From the NCBI GenBank assembly GCA_947846985.1, contig CANTUZ010000005.1, positions 5,006,001 to 5,070,000 on the forward strand: DNA of 64,000 bases. The letters run 5' to 3'. Within the stretch, counting starts at the first letter, position 1. Each line of letters begins with the position of its first letter. The stretch comes from Fratercula arctica. Lineage: Eukaryota > Chordata > Aves > Charadriiformes > Alcidae. A program made the position numbers and the translations under genes. Shown piece by piece: positions 36,228-49,174 of the stretch. The notes under the pieces were generated by a model that saw only the letters and a program-made list of their open reading frames with translations, searched no databases and had not been told where the DNA came from.

Positions 36228-37008
36228 GATAGCATTGTGTCTTTGTGGGAGAGGAATAATACACCACTCAAAAATCAGAGGCGTTGCTTGTAAAGAAAGC
36301 ATCCGTGTGACTTGCTGCAGAACAAATCTCTGAGATCGATGTTAGGGCGAACAGGCCCGATATTTCCAGAAGCTGAGTTACAGTCAGCACAAGGGGGCAT
36401 TTATAGCATGAATAGCTCTTTATTAGCTGGTATGTGTTTCACTTTGTCATTTTTCAGAATTGCTACAATCCTGCAGTCTGAAAACCTTGGATCTGTGTTT
36501 TCGTTGGCAAACTGATAGGGAAGGAAGCCAAAATATTTGTTACAGCCAAAATAAATCCAATAGCCAAGATAAACTATTTTAGCCCTGTGATCCTGATGCT
36601 TTCTCTGAAATGTACTGGGTCATGGGAAGTTTCGTTTGGCCTCCTTTAATAAGTCTGCTCAAGCAGAGCTCTGGCAGACACCAGGGTTGCTTTCATAGGC
36701 TTAGAAAGAGTGTCTTTTCCAAATGGGCATAAAACATCTCTTAAGAAAGTCTCCAAGGGGGTGGATCAAAGGTAAGAAGTGGTCTTGTTGTGGGAGCTGA
36801 AACATCAACCGAACGGCAAAGCAACTTCAGCAGAAGGTGGGTGAGCTCGGGGCTTCAGAGCCTCATCAGGAAGTGGCACTTCAAAGCCCACAGTTTCTCC
36901 CCTATCCACTCCAAAGATTGTTCCTGGTGGGGACATTAACCCTCATAGCTTTTTTGGGTTTGTTCAGAAGGTTTTGTCCACTTTGTCCAGGTTTTCTCAG
37001 AGGTTAGT

Positions 37009-37037
37009 AGCTCCCTCTAGCATTCCTAGAGGGAGCT
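37009..37037. other. Perfect 12-bp inverted repeat with 5-nt loop
   Basis: AGCTCCCTCTAG at 37009-37020, loop CATTC, CTAGAGGGAGCT at 37026-37037. It is too short for a microRNA precursor and the flanks do not extend the pairing. No function is assigned. Confidence 0.65.
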
Positions 37038-37582
37038 CATACGGATTCCTACCTCTTTTGGTCCCTTTTTTCCCAGCTATTGAGTTGTACAGTTAATTTC
37101 CTTTTCATCTGTCCTTGGAATGGAGCAACAGAGCTGTTGGACAGCAAAGCCTCTTAAAATTATTTTCTTTTAATTTAATTAATCCTCTGCCCCTGTTTTC
37201 ATTACCCTGGTGTGCAGCTTTCTATGCAGAATTAACAGCGTGGGTACACCGATTAGTGCTGGTCACAGATTTTCTCAGGAAATCGCTTTGGGTCCGTAAA
37301 TGCAGCTTGTCAAAACAACATGTTCCAGCCATGTTCCAGCAAAATGTAGATTTGATGATTTGACAGCTTGGCCGCCCTGGAGCCTGAACTTCGAGGCAGG
37401 GCAGATGTGAGCAGCCCTGTGCGTGGACCGTGGGTCTGCTGCGTGCCAGGCTGGGCTTCGGGGTGCCCCCAGCTCACTCTTTTGAGTGTATCTCGTAAAA
37501 AAAACATTACCATGACTCTCTCACATCTCACTTACCCAGCCCAGCAGTGGACTGCTCCCTCAGCCGTTAGATGGAGCGCCCA

Positions 37583-38052
37583 ACATGAGAAGGACATGGA
37601 CCTGTTGGAGCGAGTCCAGAGGAAAGCCACGAAGATGATCCGAGGGCTGGAGGACCTCTCCTATGAAGACACGCTGAGAGAGTTGGGGTTGTTCAGCCTG
37701 GAGAAGAGAAGGCTCCAGGGACACCTTATAGCAGCCTTCCAGTCCCTAAAGGGGGCCTACGGGAGAGATAGGGAGGGACTCTTGATCAGGGAGTGTAGTG
37801 ATAGGATGAGGGGTAACAGTTTTAAACTGGAAGAGGGGAGATTTAGATTAGACATTCTTGACTGTGAGGGTGGTGAGCCCCTGGCCCAGGTTGCCCAGAG
37901 AAGCTGTGGCTGCCCCATCCCTGGAGGGGTTCAAGGCCAGGCTGGACGGGGCTTGGAGCAACCTGGTCTGGTGGGAGGTGTCCCTGCCCAGGGTTGGAAC
38001 TAGATGATCTTTAAAGTCCCTTCCAACCCAAACCAGTCTATGATTCTATGAT
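37583..38052 (+). mobile_element. CR1 LINE fragment, + strand, with ORF2 C-terminal remnant
   Basis: Begins near CATGAGAAGGACATGGACCT and ends with CCCTTCCAACCC and tandem TTCTATGA octamers. In frame from about 37597 it keeps the ORF2 C-terminal signature (M-D-L-L-E-R-V-Q-R-K-A-T-K-M-I, then L-F-S-L-E-K-R-R-L). The frame closes near 38003 after a shift in the last part. It is 5' truncated to under 500 bp and is not a functional gene. Same subfamily as 20541-20886, in opposite orientation. Confidence 0.94.
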
Positions 38053-41000
38053 GTTCAGGGGCCTTATTCTAAAATTCTTGCAGAGACTTCCCGCAGGTGC
38101 AGTGGCTGTTTGTAGGGCGGAGACTTTTTATCGTGTTATTAACCCTCCCTGTTTATTTGATGCTTTGGGGGCAATGCATTCCCATTCCGGATCTCTATTT
38201 CCACAACCTCTTAATGTGTTTGTGTGCGTGACGCTCACGGGATTATGGTTCTTTCTGGTTTATTCAAGCCTTCATGCTCCCCGATGATCTTTCTACAAGC
38301 AGGTGAATTGTAAACATTGATGAAAGGATGCTAAAAGGGAGAGCAGGCCACTCTGGGCTGGGGAATCAGGCTTTATACCCCCTGCTTCTGCTCAGGTCAA
38401 TCAAACCCTCACAAAAGCATCATGCCCTAGTTAAAAATCCCATTTGTGGTGCAGAGGCCTGTCTACCCTTGAGTAACGTGGACGAAAATCATCGTTGAAA
38501 TAGGGTTCTGTTGTAGGCTGAAATTTAGTAGTTACATCTACTAGGAGGCGATGAAGAGTTAGATACGAAGAGCTGAAACTGAGGACTGATTTCGTTGCAC
38601 ATTGAATAGCGTGATGGATACTTACAGGATTCTTGTGCCTCGGTTGTTTGATTTGGTACTGTATCAGTCAGACAGTGACACACCTTTTTCAGATGTCAGG
38701 TTTGTATGTGGCGTAACAGCCCTTCACTTGGGCAGCGGTTTTAGGCAGAGAAAAGGAGGACTATGCAGTTTGCTGCTAATGAGAATTGGTTCATCGGTGA
38801 CAGTAGTTAAGAGAAACCATTTCCTTCTAAGCAACGGGAATTGTTGCTGGTGCAGGGAACGTGTGGCTCGCTAGAAATCAAGAGTGGCTGAGCTAATCGC
38901 GGTCTGAATCACAACCTGTTCACCCCGTACATTGATTGAACGCTAGCTGTAGTCTTTCCTGACCTATTTTTCGCCATGGTGATTACCACTGGATTGTTTC
39001 TGTTCGCTTTCAGTTAGTCATTTTGCTGGACATTGCGCTTTAAATGGTATGATTTTAGTGATAAGATTTCATCTAAATACAGTGGAGGGGTAGAGCTGCA
39101 TTCCTTATATGGCTGTAGCACTGCAACATGACTACATCATTAGGAGGTTTATTTTATTTTTCTTTCCTGCTTGAGCAGAGTTTATTTGAGCTGCCTTCTG
39201 TCTTGCTAGAGCTGGCTTCTTGCGTTTTGATCTTTTCACCATTGCAGAGTAGGAGCTCTATGTGGTAAACAGATAATTAACACAAATAATGAAGGGGGTC
39301 AGGCAAGCAAACTCAAAATTTTGACTTTTATGAAATGGCATTAGGAAACCTTGATTTCTGACTTCTTAGTAAACTACATTCAAACTGGTTCAGAACCAGC
39401 TTTTGGATTTAAAGTCATAGATGTCCTGGTGCTGTGAGAATGAAAAGAAAATATTATGGCAGTGTTTAAATCAAAATAATATTCTTATTCCAAGAACTGT
39501 ACTTAAAGATCTTTATAGGAGACATGGCTAGGAGATTACATAAGCGTTTTAAATATTATTAACGTTGTATGTTATTTTAAATATTCTTAAATATTGCACT
39601 CAGTTCGGGAATAGTTCTGGTGTCAGCTTCATCAGTAAAACAGTGTTTGATCATTTATCACAAAGTATATCTCAGATAACATCCTTTCATCGAACTTTCC
39701 TTGCAGTGTAGGATTCAGCATAGTAAGACATCGTAGGCCTATAAATCGTAACTTTAGAGATCAGCTGGAATCGAGCTTTCTTTTCACTATACTGCTAAAA
39801 AGGACCACATTAGGTCATACGTAGTGTTTGTCAGTAAAACAAACTCACAATTTGTGGTGTGTTGTATTTTTTGTGTACTTGTAAATACTGTGCTATTGTC
39901 AATGACTGCCAAAATACCTATTAATAGCCGTTATCCCACTCTGGGCTTGTTTCTGTAATAAACACCTCAGCAGTGTTTGACCTGCTGCTTCAGTGCCAAC
40001 AGGTTTTTGTAATTTGAGCAGAAACACAGCTTCTAAAGGACAAAATACGGTCCCACTCTGGGGCTAGCCAGTAGAGGGAGATGCAATCATACACACTGTG
40101 TCGATATGGATCATCTGCGGGGAAGGAGTTGGGATGAGGGAGTTGAAAGTCGCTGTGGAGTAACTCTTCCTCCGCTGCTGACTCTGCTGAGAACCTGTGG
40201 AGAAGCAGCACTCCCTCGTTATTTCTCCTTGGTCACACATTGTTCCTCTCCCTGACAAAATTAAAGAGCATGATGCAAAATGGATTGCTCATTCTGTCCC
40301 TTATTTCTATGATGTTCATTGAAACAGAATCTGATAAGGATTTAGGCATTTAAATCTGAAGCGGCATATGTAAAACCCTGTTCAACAGCTGCCCGATTCT
40401 GGTGGAACCTCAGCTTGCTCCAGGCTGGCAGCCTGTGCTTGGTGGGTGTGATTGTTGTCCTCTCTTAAATAATAAATTTCCACCCATGTTTCACTGGGGT
40501 CCAGAGTGGCATTTGCACACCTAAAAAGATTTGACCTTGTGTGTGTTTTCCAGTCTTGTCTACCTCATTTTCGCAGGTTACCGTCTTTGGTCGCCTCTCC
40601 CAGGATGGGTCGTTCATTTTATATTAGCGAAATGACTGGGTAAATTTCGGAAATCGTCGGGGATTTAGAACCCCAGGGCTTAGTCCATCCTCCTTCCAGA
40701 TGTCATGATGGCTGTGCTGTGATTTACTCTCCTTTGTACAGGTGAACGGTCCAGCATAGTGACCCGTTGGGTTTTCACTGCCCATTGTCCCAGCTGAAGT
40801 AAGGTGGATGGCTGATGCCCTTTCCCATCCTCTGGAGAGCATTTAGCCTGGCGTTAGGTTAGTCTGGTTGTCAGATGAGTTCTTCTGGGCGTTGAATAAT
40901 GTGGATTGTAATGCCCTCAGAGAAGGGAGCAATTTTTTTAGATTACCCTTTTGTGCTGCTCACCTTTAATGTGGATGTAGATTTGGGCTAGAGAGGATTT

Positions 41001-44000
41001 GCCGTAGACCCCAGACTTAACATCTGCGACGGCCTGACTCCTGCATACCGGCAATGCTCACAGCTCTTCAAGTCACACGATTTAAGATTAACTCGATGGT
41101 CTCACCAGATTGAACTAAACCTGCTCAGAATTAAAGATATATTTGGGGAAGAATGTGGGAAGTGACAATAAATAAAGTTAAGCAAGATTGCACCTTAAAA
41201 ATAATTAAGCGTTTACTGGTCAACTGGTTACAAGGGGAAAAATTCTTCTAATGAGTCCTGATGCTGTAATGAAGTCCTTACGTCTGCTGGCAAATTCATT
41301 GAAGAGTCACTGCCCAAATTTCTTTGTGAAATCCAGGGAGGATCTGTCCTAGACTCTTCCCATGACTTTTCTCAGGTCTTGCTATCTTCTTGTACACATT
41401 TTAATCACCTAGCTGCTTTGAAGCCTGCTTTGGGGGCTGTTAATAGTTAATACAGGCATTTGAAGTTTCTCATTGCCATAGCCAGAGTTCTTCAGGATGC
41501 AGTGCTCCATTCACTTCTGAAGCAACGCTCAACTTCAAGATAGATGAAGAGGAGTAAGTAAAGCTTTAACCTGTCCTTTCTTCTCATAAACATCCTAAAG
41601 AAAGGGGAAGAAATTGAAGCAAGCAAGGAGAACATAAAATAACATTTATATTTAATATAAAAATATAATTGTACGAACTCTAGCTTTGAAAAGTCCAGTT
41701 ACCTTAAATGGATGCTTTTCAGTGCCTAACCCATGTCGTCGTCTTGGATGGGCTGACTAAATGTGTAAAAGATGTTTTAAAACGACGGTGGAGCAAGCCT
41801 CTTCCTTGAGAGGAAGGTGAATTTAAGCTTAAGGTGCATTTAGCAGAAAGGTTGAGTGGGTGTTGGAAAGAGGATCATGGACTAGAAGAGTCTCCTCTGA
41901 AACAGGAATGGATGCTTGCTTTCAGTCTAATGTTCTTCTGTTATATTCTCGCAGCTTCTCTTAAACTACATCTATCTAAGATTGCTAATTCCGCAGGAGA
42001 CTGGTTTCTTCAGAAGCTCGAGAAGAAGCCAGTGTCCTGGAGGGAACAGATGTGGGGGCATGTAGGAGATTTCACCTGTAGTGGCAGCAGCCACCCAAGT
42101 CCCTTACAGGCTGTACTGTCCTCCGAATTCCTTCCCTTGGCAAATGCACATTTTATAGTAACGAGCCTGCAGACTTCCTGAAAGGGAGACGCAGCCGAGA
42201 AGACACATAGAAATAAACTTAGCCCTGGGCAGCAGTGACCAAAAATTATTATCTGATGGCTGCTGAATGACATGTGCCAGGCAGTCTTAAAATATCTCCA
42301 AATAGAAAAGCATTGATCTCACAGAAGCCACTTATTTCTGGAGATTTCTTCTTTCCCCCCACTCCCAGAAAAAGATCTGAGGATTAAGTAGTTAACGTGG
42401 GTGAACTGCTTTTGCTTCTAAACGGGATTGGACAGTGTGAATAAGCACCTACTGTTGATGTTCTTAGAGCTTTGCAGGTGAGAAGTTTCTCCAAGTAAAC
42501 TGTGAAAGTAAAATATACTTACTAAGTTTTGCCTAATCTCATTTTGCCTGTCTTAGCTGTTAGTGGAAGAAGTATCTCCTTCTTCCCAACAGTGATTAGG
42601 ATTTTTGGGACTGCAAGTCATTTATTGTTTTTTCTGGGTTTACTCCATGTTTGTCTTTGAGCGTCTTCAAAACAATTCATAGTTCATTCATTAGTTTGGT
42701 AATTGCAAATAGTTATCGATTATTAGTAAAAGTCTAGTGATATATATATTATAGACTGCCTTAAGTATAAAATTAAATCTTAAATGAAATGAGCAATAGG
42801 TGTGTGCTTCTATGAACCGGAAAGGCAATATTTGGTCTAATGTTAGGGATTTGGGCATTATATTAGCAGTCCCAACCCAAAAGCTCAGGACCTAATCCTG
42901 TTCCTGAACACCTTTGTCGAAATTCACGTGGATCAAAGAGTGGAATTGAAACCAGCCACAGGCTTGTAGACGGGGTATATGTTCAACCCTTTGGTTAGAG
43001 AGATGAAGTACGGTGCTGATGTGGTGGACATTATAACGGACAGCGGTCAGGCAAGAATAACGGACGGACTTTGGGGAGAAACATGGGGAAAGATCATATG
43101 GTCTAATTCCAATGTCATAACAGAAAATGCAGACCAAATTCATACTAACCTGAGAAGTTTGAAGTTTAGGGTTGTCATCGTCTCACTGTTAGGCTAGCAT
43201 TTCTTTTTAGGTCAGATTTAGAACAATTTCCTGGTTGCAGTAACAGGTTTGTTTTGATCACATTTATCGTATTTCAGAGAGGGCGGTGGAGAATTTTCTG
43301 CTGTTGGTGCTTTTTAGCGACTGGCAAAGTTAGACTCCTTCTTTGATACTCAAAGCTTGTTAAGCCTCTTGATCTTGTTTACCTGACTGTAATGATGAGG
43401 CAGATGAAGCCTAGTGAAAATCAACATTTAAAGGAAAACATTAAGGCTAATAGCGTTACTGCTGCAGCTAGAAGAAAACACTTTTGAGCGTCAAAGTGGA
43501 TGTTGATGCATGGAATAATCCAAAAGCAGTAATTCCTACAAGCTTTTTGTTTCTTCAAGTTTCAAGCACTTGAGCTGCTGGGCAAATGTTCTGTCAGGAG
43601 GCACTTGGGCAGCTATTTCCAAACTAACCTTGAATCAAAAGCACCAGGAGGAAGGCAGGAGCACCTGGGCTGCCAGAGTCAGCTCCAGTTTTGGGGCACA
43701 TTGCAGCTTTCCTGCACGTGGGTTTGGGATTACGGAGCCGTGCGATGCTGAGCAGATCAGAGGAGGCTTGCCCAGTCTGTTGTGTGCTGCTGACTTACGT
43801 GCCGCTCCTTCTCTTCCTAATACTTAAGTGAAGAATGCCTGTCCCTTGGCTATCTATTTTCAAAATTGGAAAATCCGTAGTCGTACATTAAGGAGTGAAA
43901 TGAATATATATGAAGTGGTAGAGCTGTCAGACCGTAAAAGTAGGTGTGCTGTTGGCTGGCTGTACACATGGCTAAGTAGGGAGTGCGGACAGAAGTTAAA

Positions 44001-45107
44001 TGACTCAGGCCGCTGAATTTTACTGATCCCTGGCATAACCTGTTCCTGTTTCCTCTGTGTGCCTTTGAGGAAAGGGAAATGTATCGCTTCAGCATCAGAA
44101 ATATCCTAAAAATATTGCACTTGGAAGGACTTATTACGGCATTCACAATTTCAGAGGCACAGAAAGGGTGCATTTGGCTAAAGAAAAGAGAAGCCTAAAG
44201 GCCCGGGTTGTCCAGGGAACTCCAAAGCAAATTACTTTATGCCTGTAATACAGGGTAGGGAGCCACTTTCTTGTAGAAAAAAAGTGTCGCCTAGAAAGTG
44301 GGCTGTAATTTCCAGTTGAGTGCTAGAAGTGCATAATACTGCTCTTGTTTAACCTAAGTCTTTTCATACTAAAAGTAGCTTGGGTAATTTTGTTTCCTTG
44401 CTGATGAAGAGTGAAACTATGGAGATGAGCATTAAGCATTAATTCCTGAAAAGATTAGAAACTCCTTTTAACCTATGTCATCACCATCTTGCTGTCCCTT
44501 CATTCAGTAGTATTATATTTTACTTTGTAAACGCAGTCATTGCCCATTGACTGTTGGTACCATCCCTAAAGCATCTGAGCTATTAAATTGTTTGAACATG
44601 TAGAATTTACCCATCGATATAAAAGTCAGAGTCTGGATACTACACTTTTTTCCAGATCATATATTTAAACTTTTTCTTATTTTGGGGCAGGTAGAAAACT
44701 ACTTTGAAGTGCCTCTTTTGCACTGAATGTTGAAAAAGGTTGCTACGATTCATGAATCTAGCACGGCACCTAGTACAAATTTGTCATGTATTTTAATAAG
44801 AAAAGTCAAAGAAATTATACCTAATTGATAACTGGCCTAATACAAATTTTTGGACTGCAATGGGTCATTGTATGAGAGAGGCTAGTATGCTGGCATTCCA
44901 TATTGTGTAGGTGTATGATAGGGCAATAAATCCAGACAGTGCAGAGTACTGTTAAAATTATACGCATGCAGGATAATATTTCCTGGGGTTATTCCTCTTT
45001 GAGGAAGAGTGTCCTTACAAGATTGTCTTTAGAAAAATATGCCTTCATGATATCCTTTGACATAAAACAAACATCTGCAGCAATAATAATGTATTCATAA
45101 AGGCAAG

Positions 45108-45936
45108 ATGGCTTCTGAGAGCCAAGACAGTTTTAAGATTGATGACACCAAACTGAGTGGGGAAGTGGACACTTCGGAAGGGAGAGCCACCCTGCAGGAA
45201 GACCTGGATCAGCTGGAAGAGTGGGCTAGCAAGAACCTTATGAAGTTCAGCACGTACAAATGTAAGGTCTTGCACGTGGGAAAACATAATCCGGGAGCAC
45301 AGCACAGGCTGGGATCTACCCAGCTGGGGAGCAGTTCTATAGAAAGGGACCTGAGTGTCCTGGTGGACAAACTGAATATGAGTGAACAGTGTGCTGCTGT
45401 GGCAAAGAAAGCCAACAGAATGCTGGGTTGCATCAACAAGGACATCACCAGCAGAGATGAAGAAGTCATTATCCCACTGTACTGTGTGCTTGTCAAGCCA
45501 CACCTGGAATACTGTGTTCAGTTTTGGCCCCAGCTATGCAGAAAAGATGTGGACAGGCTAGAGAGGGTCCAGAAAAGGGCCACCAAGATGATCAAAGGAC
45601 TGGGAAGCCTGCCATATGAGGAAAGGCTGAGAGAGTTGTGTTTGTTCAGCTGTGAGAAAAGAAGGCTATGGGGAGACCTTATCGCAATGTTCCAGTATTT
45701 AAAGGGTGGCTACAGAGAAGATGGAGACTCCCTTTTTACAAGGAGTCACATGGAAAAGAGGAAGGGTGATGGATACAGGTTACTCTTGGGGAAATTCTGA
45801 TTGGGCAGAAGAGGAAAGATTTTTCACAGTAAGAACAGTCAGTCATTGGAATAATCTCCCCAGGGAAGTGGGGGATTCACCAACATTGGACAGTTTTAAG
45901 GTTCAGCTGGACGGGGTGCTGGGCCATCTTGTCTAG
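45108..45936 (+). pseudogene. CR1 ORF2 remnant (C-terminal reverse-transcriptase portion, frameshifted)
   Basis: An open frame of about 220 codons covers the ORF2 region from the D-D-T-K-L motif through C-V-L-V-K-P-H-L-E-Y-C-V-Q-F-W, R-V-Q-K-R-A-T-K-M-I-K-G-L and F-Q-Y-L-K-G-G-Y, closing at 45800. The expected continuation (F-F-T-V-R-T-V-S-H-W-N-N-L-P-R-E-V and the terminal L-D-G-V-L-G-H-L-V, stop at about 45936) lies in another frame. A frameshift between about 45770 and 45800 therefore breaks it. The N-terminal endonuclease and most of the polymerase are missing, so no active protein is expected. The frame before about 45136 is probably host sequence read by chance. Confidence 0.85.
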
Positions 45937-46016
45937 ATCATGCTTTTGCCAGGAAAAGGTTGGACCAGATGATCCTTGAGGCCCCTTCCAACCTGGTATT
46001 CTATGAGTCTATGATG
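45136..46016 (+). mobile_element. CR1 LINE, 5'-truncated copy of about 880 bp, + strand
   Basis: The longest CR1 in the window. It starts at the end of the reverse-transcriptase palm region (D-D-T-K-L motif at about 45138-45152) and ends with GGCCCCTTCCAACCTGG and TCTATGA-type octamers. It differs in sequence from the 37583 and 20541 copies and belongs to another CR1 group. The 5' truncation is typical of LINE insertions. Start is approximate. Confidence 0.93.
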
Positions 46017-46118
46017 AAGTTTGAAGTGTTGGAGGGGAAGGAAAAGAAGTCAACAGCTGGAGGTTTATGGCACCAGTAACTTTTAATCTCCTCCAGACTA
46101 ACCAATGGATAGTAGAGA

Positions 46119-46155
46119 AATTTTTTTTTTTCATTTATTTTAAATTTTTTTATTG
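46119..46155. repeat. T-rich low-complexity tract
   Basis: Two T runs separated by CATTTATTTTAAA, about 100 bp after the CR1 end. Simple repeat, with no element recognised. Confidence 0.7.
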
Positions 46156-49051
46156 TAAGTGTGTCTTTCTCTACAGAGTTTAGAAGATGGTACCTCCCCT
46201 TCATCTTTCAACTCTAGTGTTGCATGCAGGACTTCAGGCATCATTGCTTTTGGCATCTTTTTGGAATTAAACATTCCTGGGTAGAGGACATTGCGTGTAA
46301 TAAATATAAGATATAAAGCTTTCAATCTGTGATTACACAAACCTATTTCAAAATAGAAAAATCTATCTTGTGTTGTTCTGGCATGTAAGAAACCTGTCCT
46401 GTTGGTATAGTGAGGAAAAGTCATCATCTACGTCTGTACTTTTTTTACAACGTCTTGGTTAGAAAAACTTGTTGTCAAAGATGCCAAAGGCATCCAGCTT
46501 CCATTGACTTACGGAAGATTTATGAGTGCTTAAAACACTGAAAATCCAACTGTTAGTTTTCAGTTTGATGCGACTGCAGAATTATTCTAAGCTATCAGAT
46601 TGCCGAGCTGCTGCGTAGCGGATGGGACCTGTTGATGTTCAGCAAAGAGGCTTTCCATTGATTTCAGCATGGCTAACTCTTACCAGTAATATGTTTCATT
46701 TAATGTATTCTGGGTAATGGTTATGGAGAACAGTCTATTTCAACTGTTGTGGATCTTTTTTAATCAAAGGACTAGTTGTATGCCAGAAATCTGACAGCAA
46801 AGCCAAAAGCTGCATTTTCCAGTACTTGTACAACGGGTATTTATCAAGAAACGCGTTTCGTGTGCAGACAAGTATGTGCAATAAACCAATTAGCGTATGT
46901 ACAGTAGATGTTTCTGCAAAATGCTGTTTGCATGTTTGTTTAACAATATGGTCTTAAGCTCCACTATTCTTTTCTTTCCACTTCTTTTCTTTTGGGTAGC
47001 TTAAGGAGAAAAAAAAATGCTTCCATGATAAAATATTTATAAACTATGTGAAACAGAAGTTAGAATGCAAGACCTAAGGCGAATTCCACATGAGTTACAG
47101 GGCAACTGCTCCTCTTGCTTTTTACGGTCTCTGTTTATGAGTTTGGAGAATCGTGTCCCTGCAGATTTGCTGAACGGAGAATGCTCCCGTGTCTGACCTG
47201 AGTGGCTTAGCAACCTCTTTGTTAGACTCCCCAGGGAGACTCCTCGGTTGTTCCCGGGAAGGCCCCGTACAGATTTATACATCTAACTGAAATGCTGAGC
47301 AGCGGATTGTGCAAGGCTTCTTGACTCCTTACCATCCCATTTTTATAAATGTAGTAATTGAATTTGACTTGGGAACAGTACCTCCGTTGCAGTAACGACT
47401 CGCCAGCAGAGGTATTGCCGGCTGCAGCTGGGAGCGTCTCTCCTTTCTTGCTGCGGATGAGGGTGTCTCGCTGCTAGGGAAAAAGCTCTGTGCCTTGCTA
47501 GGAAAAAGGAAGGTGTCCTGTGTGTCTGGATGTTATTCTGTGGGCAGCTGTCGATTCACCAGGAGTGGCTGAAGGATTAAGAGGATTCAATCCCATCAAC
47601 TCCTAACTCGGTGAGGTACGTTACGTGTCCCAACAGTACGCCAGAGACCGCAGCTGTGTTGCTGGAGTTGTCAGTTATTTCAGTCTTGGGTGTGTGGAAA
47701 TTTTTACGGCCTGTTTCCACGACCGCCAGTGCTGCTCATGTAGATGTACCTGAGCTGAAGAACTGGTGGTGGTTGCACAGAACTCCATGCTCCATGCCAG
47801 CGTCTTGAGAGGCGAATGGGACTTGCCTTTCTAGTTTAAAGCTAGCTCGCAGATATCTGTAGTCAGAAATACTTTAAGAAATGAAGCTAAACCAAGAGAA
47901 AAATCCTCCTGTGTTATTTTGACACTTTGAATTTGTTTACCTATTACTATCATGAAAGGACACAAAGTATTTTAAAACATTATTGAGATATCGATGTAGG
48001 GCAGCTCGTTGAGAAGGTGTTCAAGAGTGGAAGACGGGAGTAACTTACTAATTTCAGTATCCATATACTAAAATATTTTATTCATAAACGGTACAATAGT
48101 GGTAGGTAGTTGTATGGTCTTTAAAACTTTGTTTTCTTGGTTACCACCACATCCTCAAGTTACATTATGTGATGGCTATTGCTGTCTGCATCGGCACAGA
48201 CTTCAACAAAAATGCTGGATGACGCAGCCTGCCTTATTGTGAGGAATTGTTCCTGGTGATCAATAACATCTATCTCTTCTTGTCCACCAAGTGGCATCTC
48301 TGTTCGCTTTACGGTTCATTTTTCATTTGTCTAAACTGGAAAGTAAGAAATGTGCTGTCTTAGCGATTTGCGAAGTATCATATACACCTGACACTTCTCA
48401 GTGTCTAAGAATAGTAACACTTGAAATGCAGATGTCTCTAGGTCACAGTTGCAGACAGAAAAAAATGTAGGAGCCAAAACAAGGTTGAAAAAAAACCTTT
48501 TCATTTGTGCTGCAACTTCTGTTTCTCTCAATAAGCCTCGGGATACTCAGTGTTCATGGACCACTGACAAAATCTAGGACGAACTCAATGTGATTTTTGC
48601 AGTTAACTTGTAAAAGGGTTGAGATTTCCATCGTGTTGTTTTAGCCCACGCAAAATAGTTCAGGGCAGTATAAATCATGCATTTTTTGGACAGGAAGCAA
48701 TAATTAATGATAGCATTCACAAATATTAAATTACTTCCATCTAGGCATCCTTAATGAAAGTTAAGTATTATTCCTTTGTCAGAGATCTGTTGAAATTCAA
48801 TTCTTATTGATGAGAGAGAGGGCAAGATATAATGGAGAATGATGAGAGGCAAAAAATATCTCTGTCTAATATAGAATAAAGGTTTCCTTGCTTCATATTC
48901 TGAGTAATATTCTTCACTTGTAAGGAAATGTAAAGAAAATGGAAGGAAATTGCAATATACAGTTAAAAACATGCAGAGGATACCAGCTACAATAATATCT
49001 GAAAGTTTTACTGTTTTATGAAAGACGACATTTTGTTTTCTTGTTTTAAAG

Positions 49052-49174
49052 GTATATGACGGATGGTGGTCTGGGCCTCTATACGCGAAGGCTGAACCGG
49101 TTGCCTGACGGCATGGCTGCAGTGCGGGAGACGATGCAGCGTAATACTTCACTGGGACTCGGGGATGCTGACAG
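49052..49174 (+). CDS. NAV2: NAV2 coding exon, 123 bp (YMTDGGLGLYTRRLNRLPDG block)
   Basis: The acceptor is TTGTTTTAAAG|G and the donor GACAG|GTAAGG. The first G completes Gly, 40 codons follow, and AG begins the next codon (expected Ser, followed by Trp-Asp-Asp in NAV2). The product is Y-M-T-D-G-G-L-G-L-Y-T-R-R-L-N-R-L-P-D-G-M-A, then R-E-T-M-Q-R-N-T-S-L-G-L-G-D-A-D. This is among the best conserved parts of the neuron navigator family. It lies isolated between introns of 15.2 kb and more than 14.8 kb. As a 123-nt exon (multiple of three, phase 2 on both sides) it could be skipped without a frameshift. Confidence 0.97.

Larger units (their letters stand above)
33840..49051 (+). other. NAV2: NAV2 intron, 15.2 kb, phase 2
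   Basis: Begins GTCAGT and ends TTGTTTTAAAG. It contains a perfect 12-bp hairpin (37009-37037), a young + strand CR1 (37583-38052), a longer + strand CR1 (45136-46016), and poly-A and poly-T tracts. The remaining sequence shows no recognisable gene, RNA or repeat. Confidence 0.8.
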
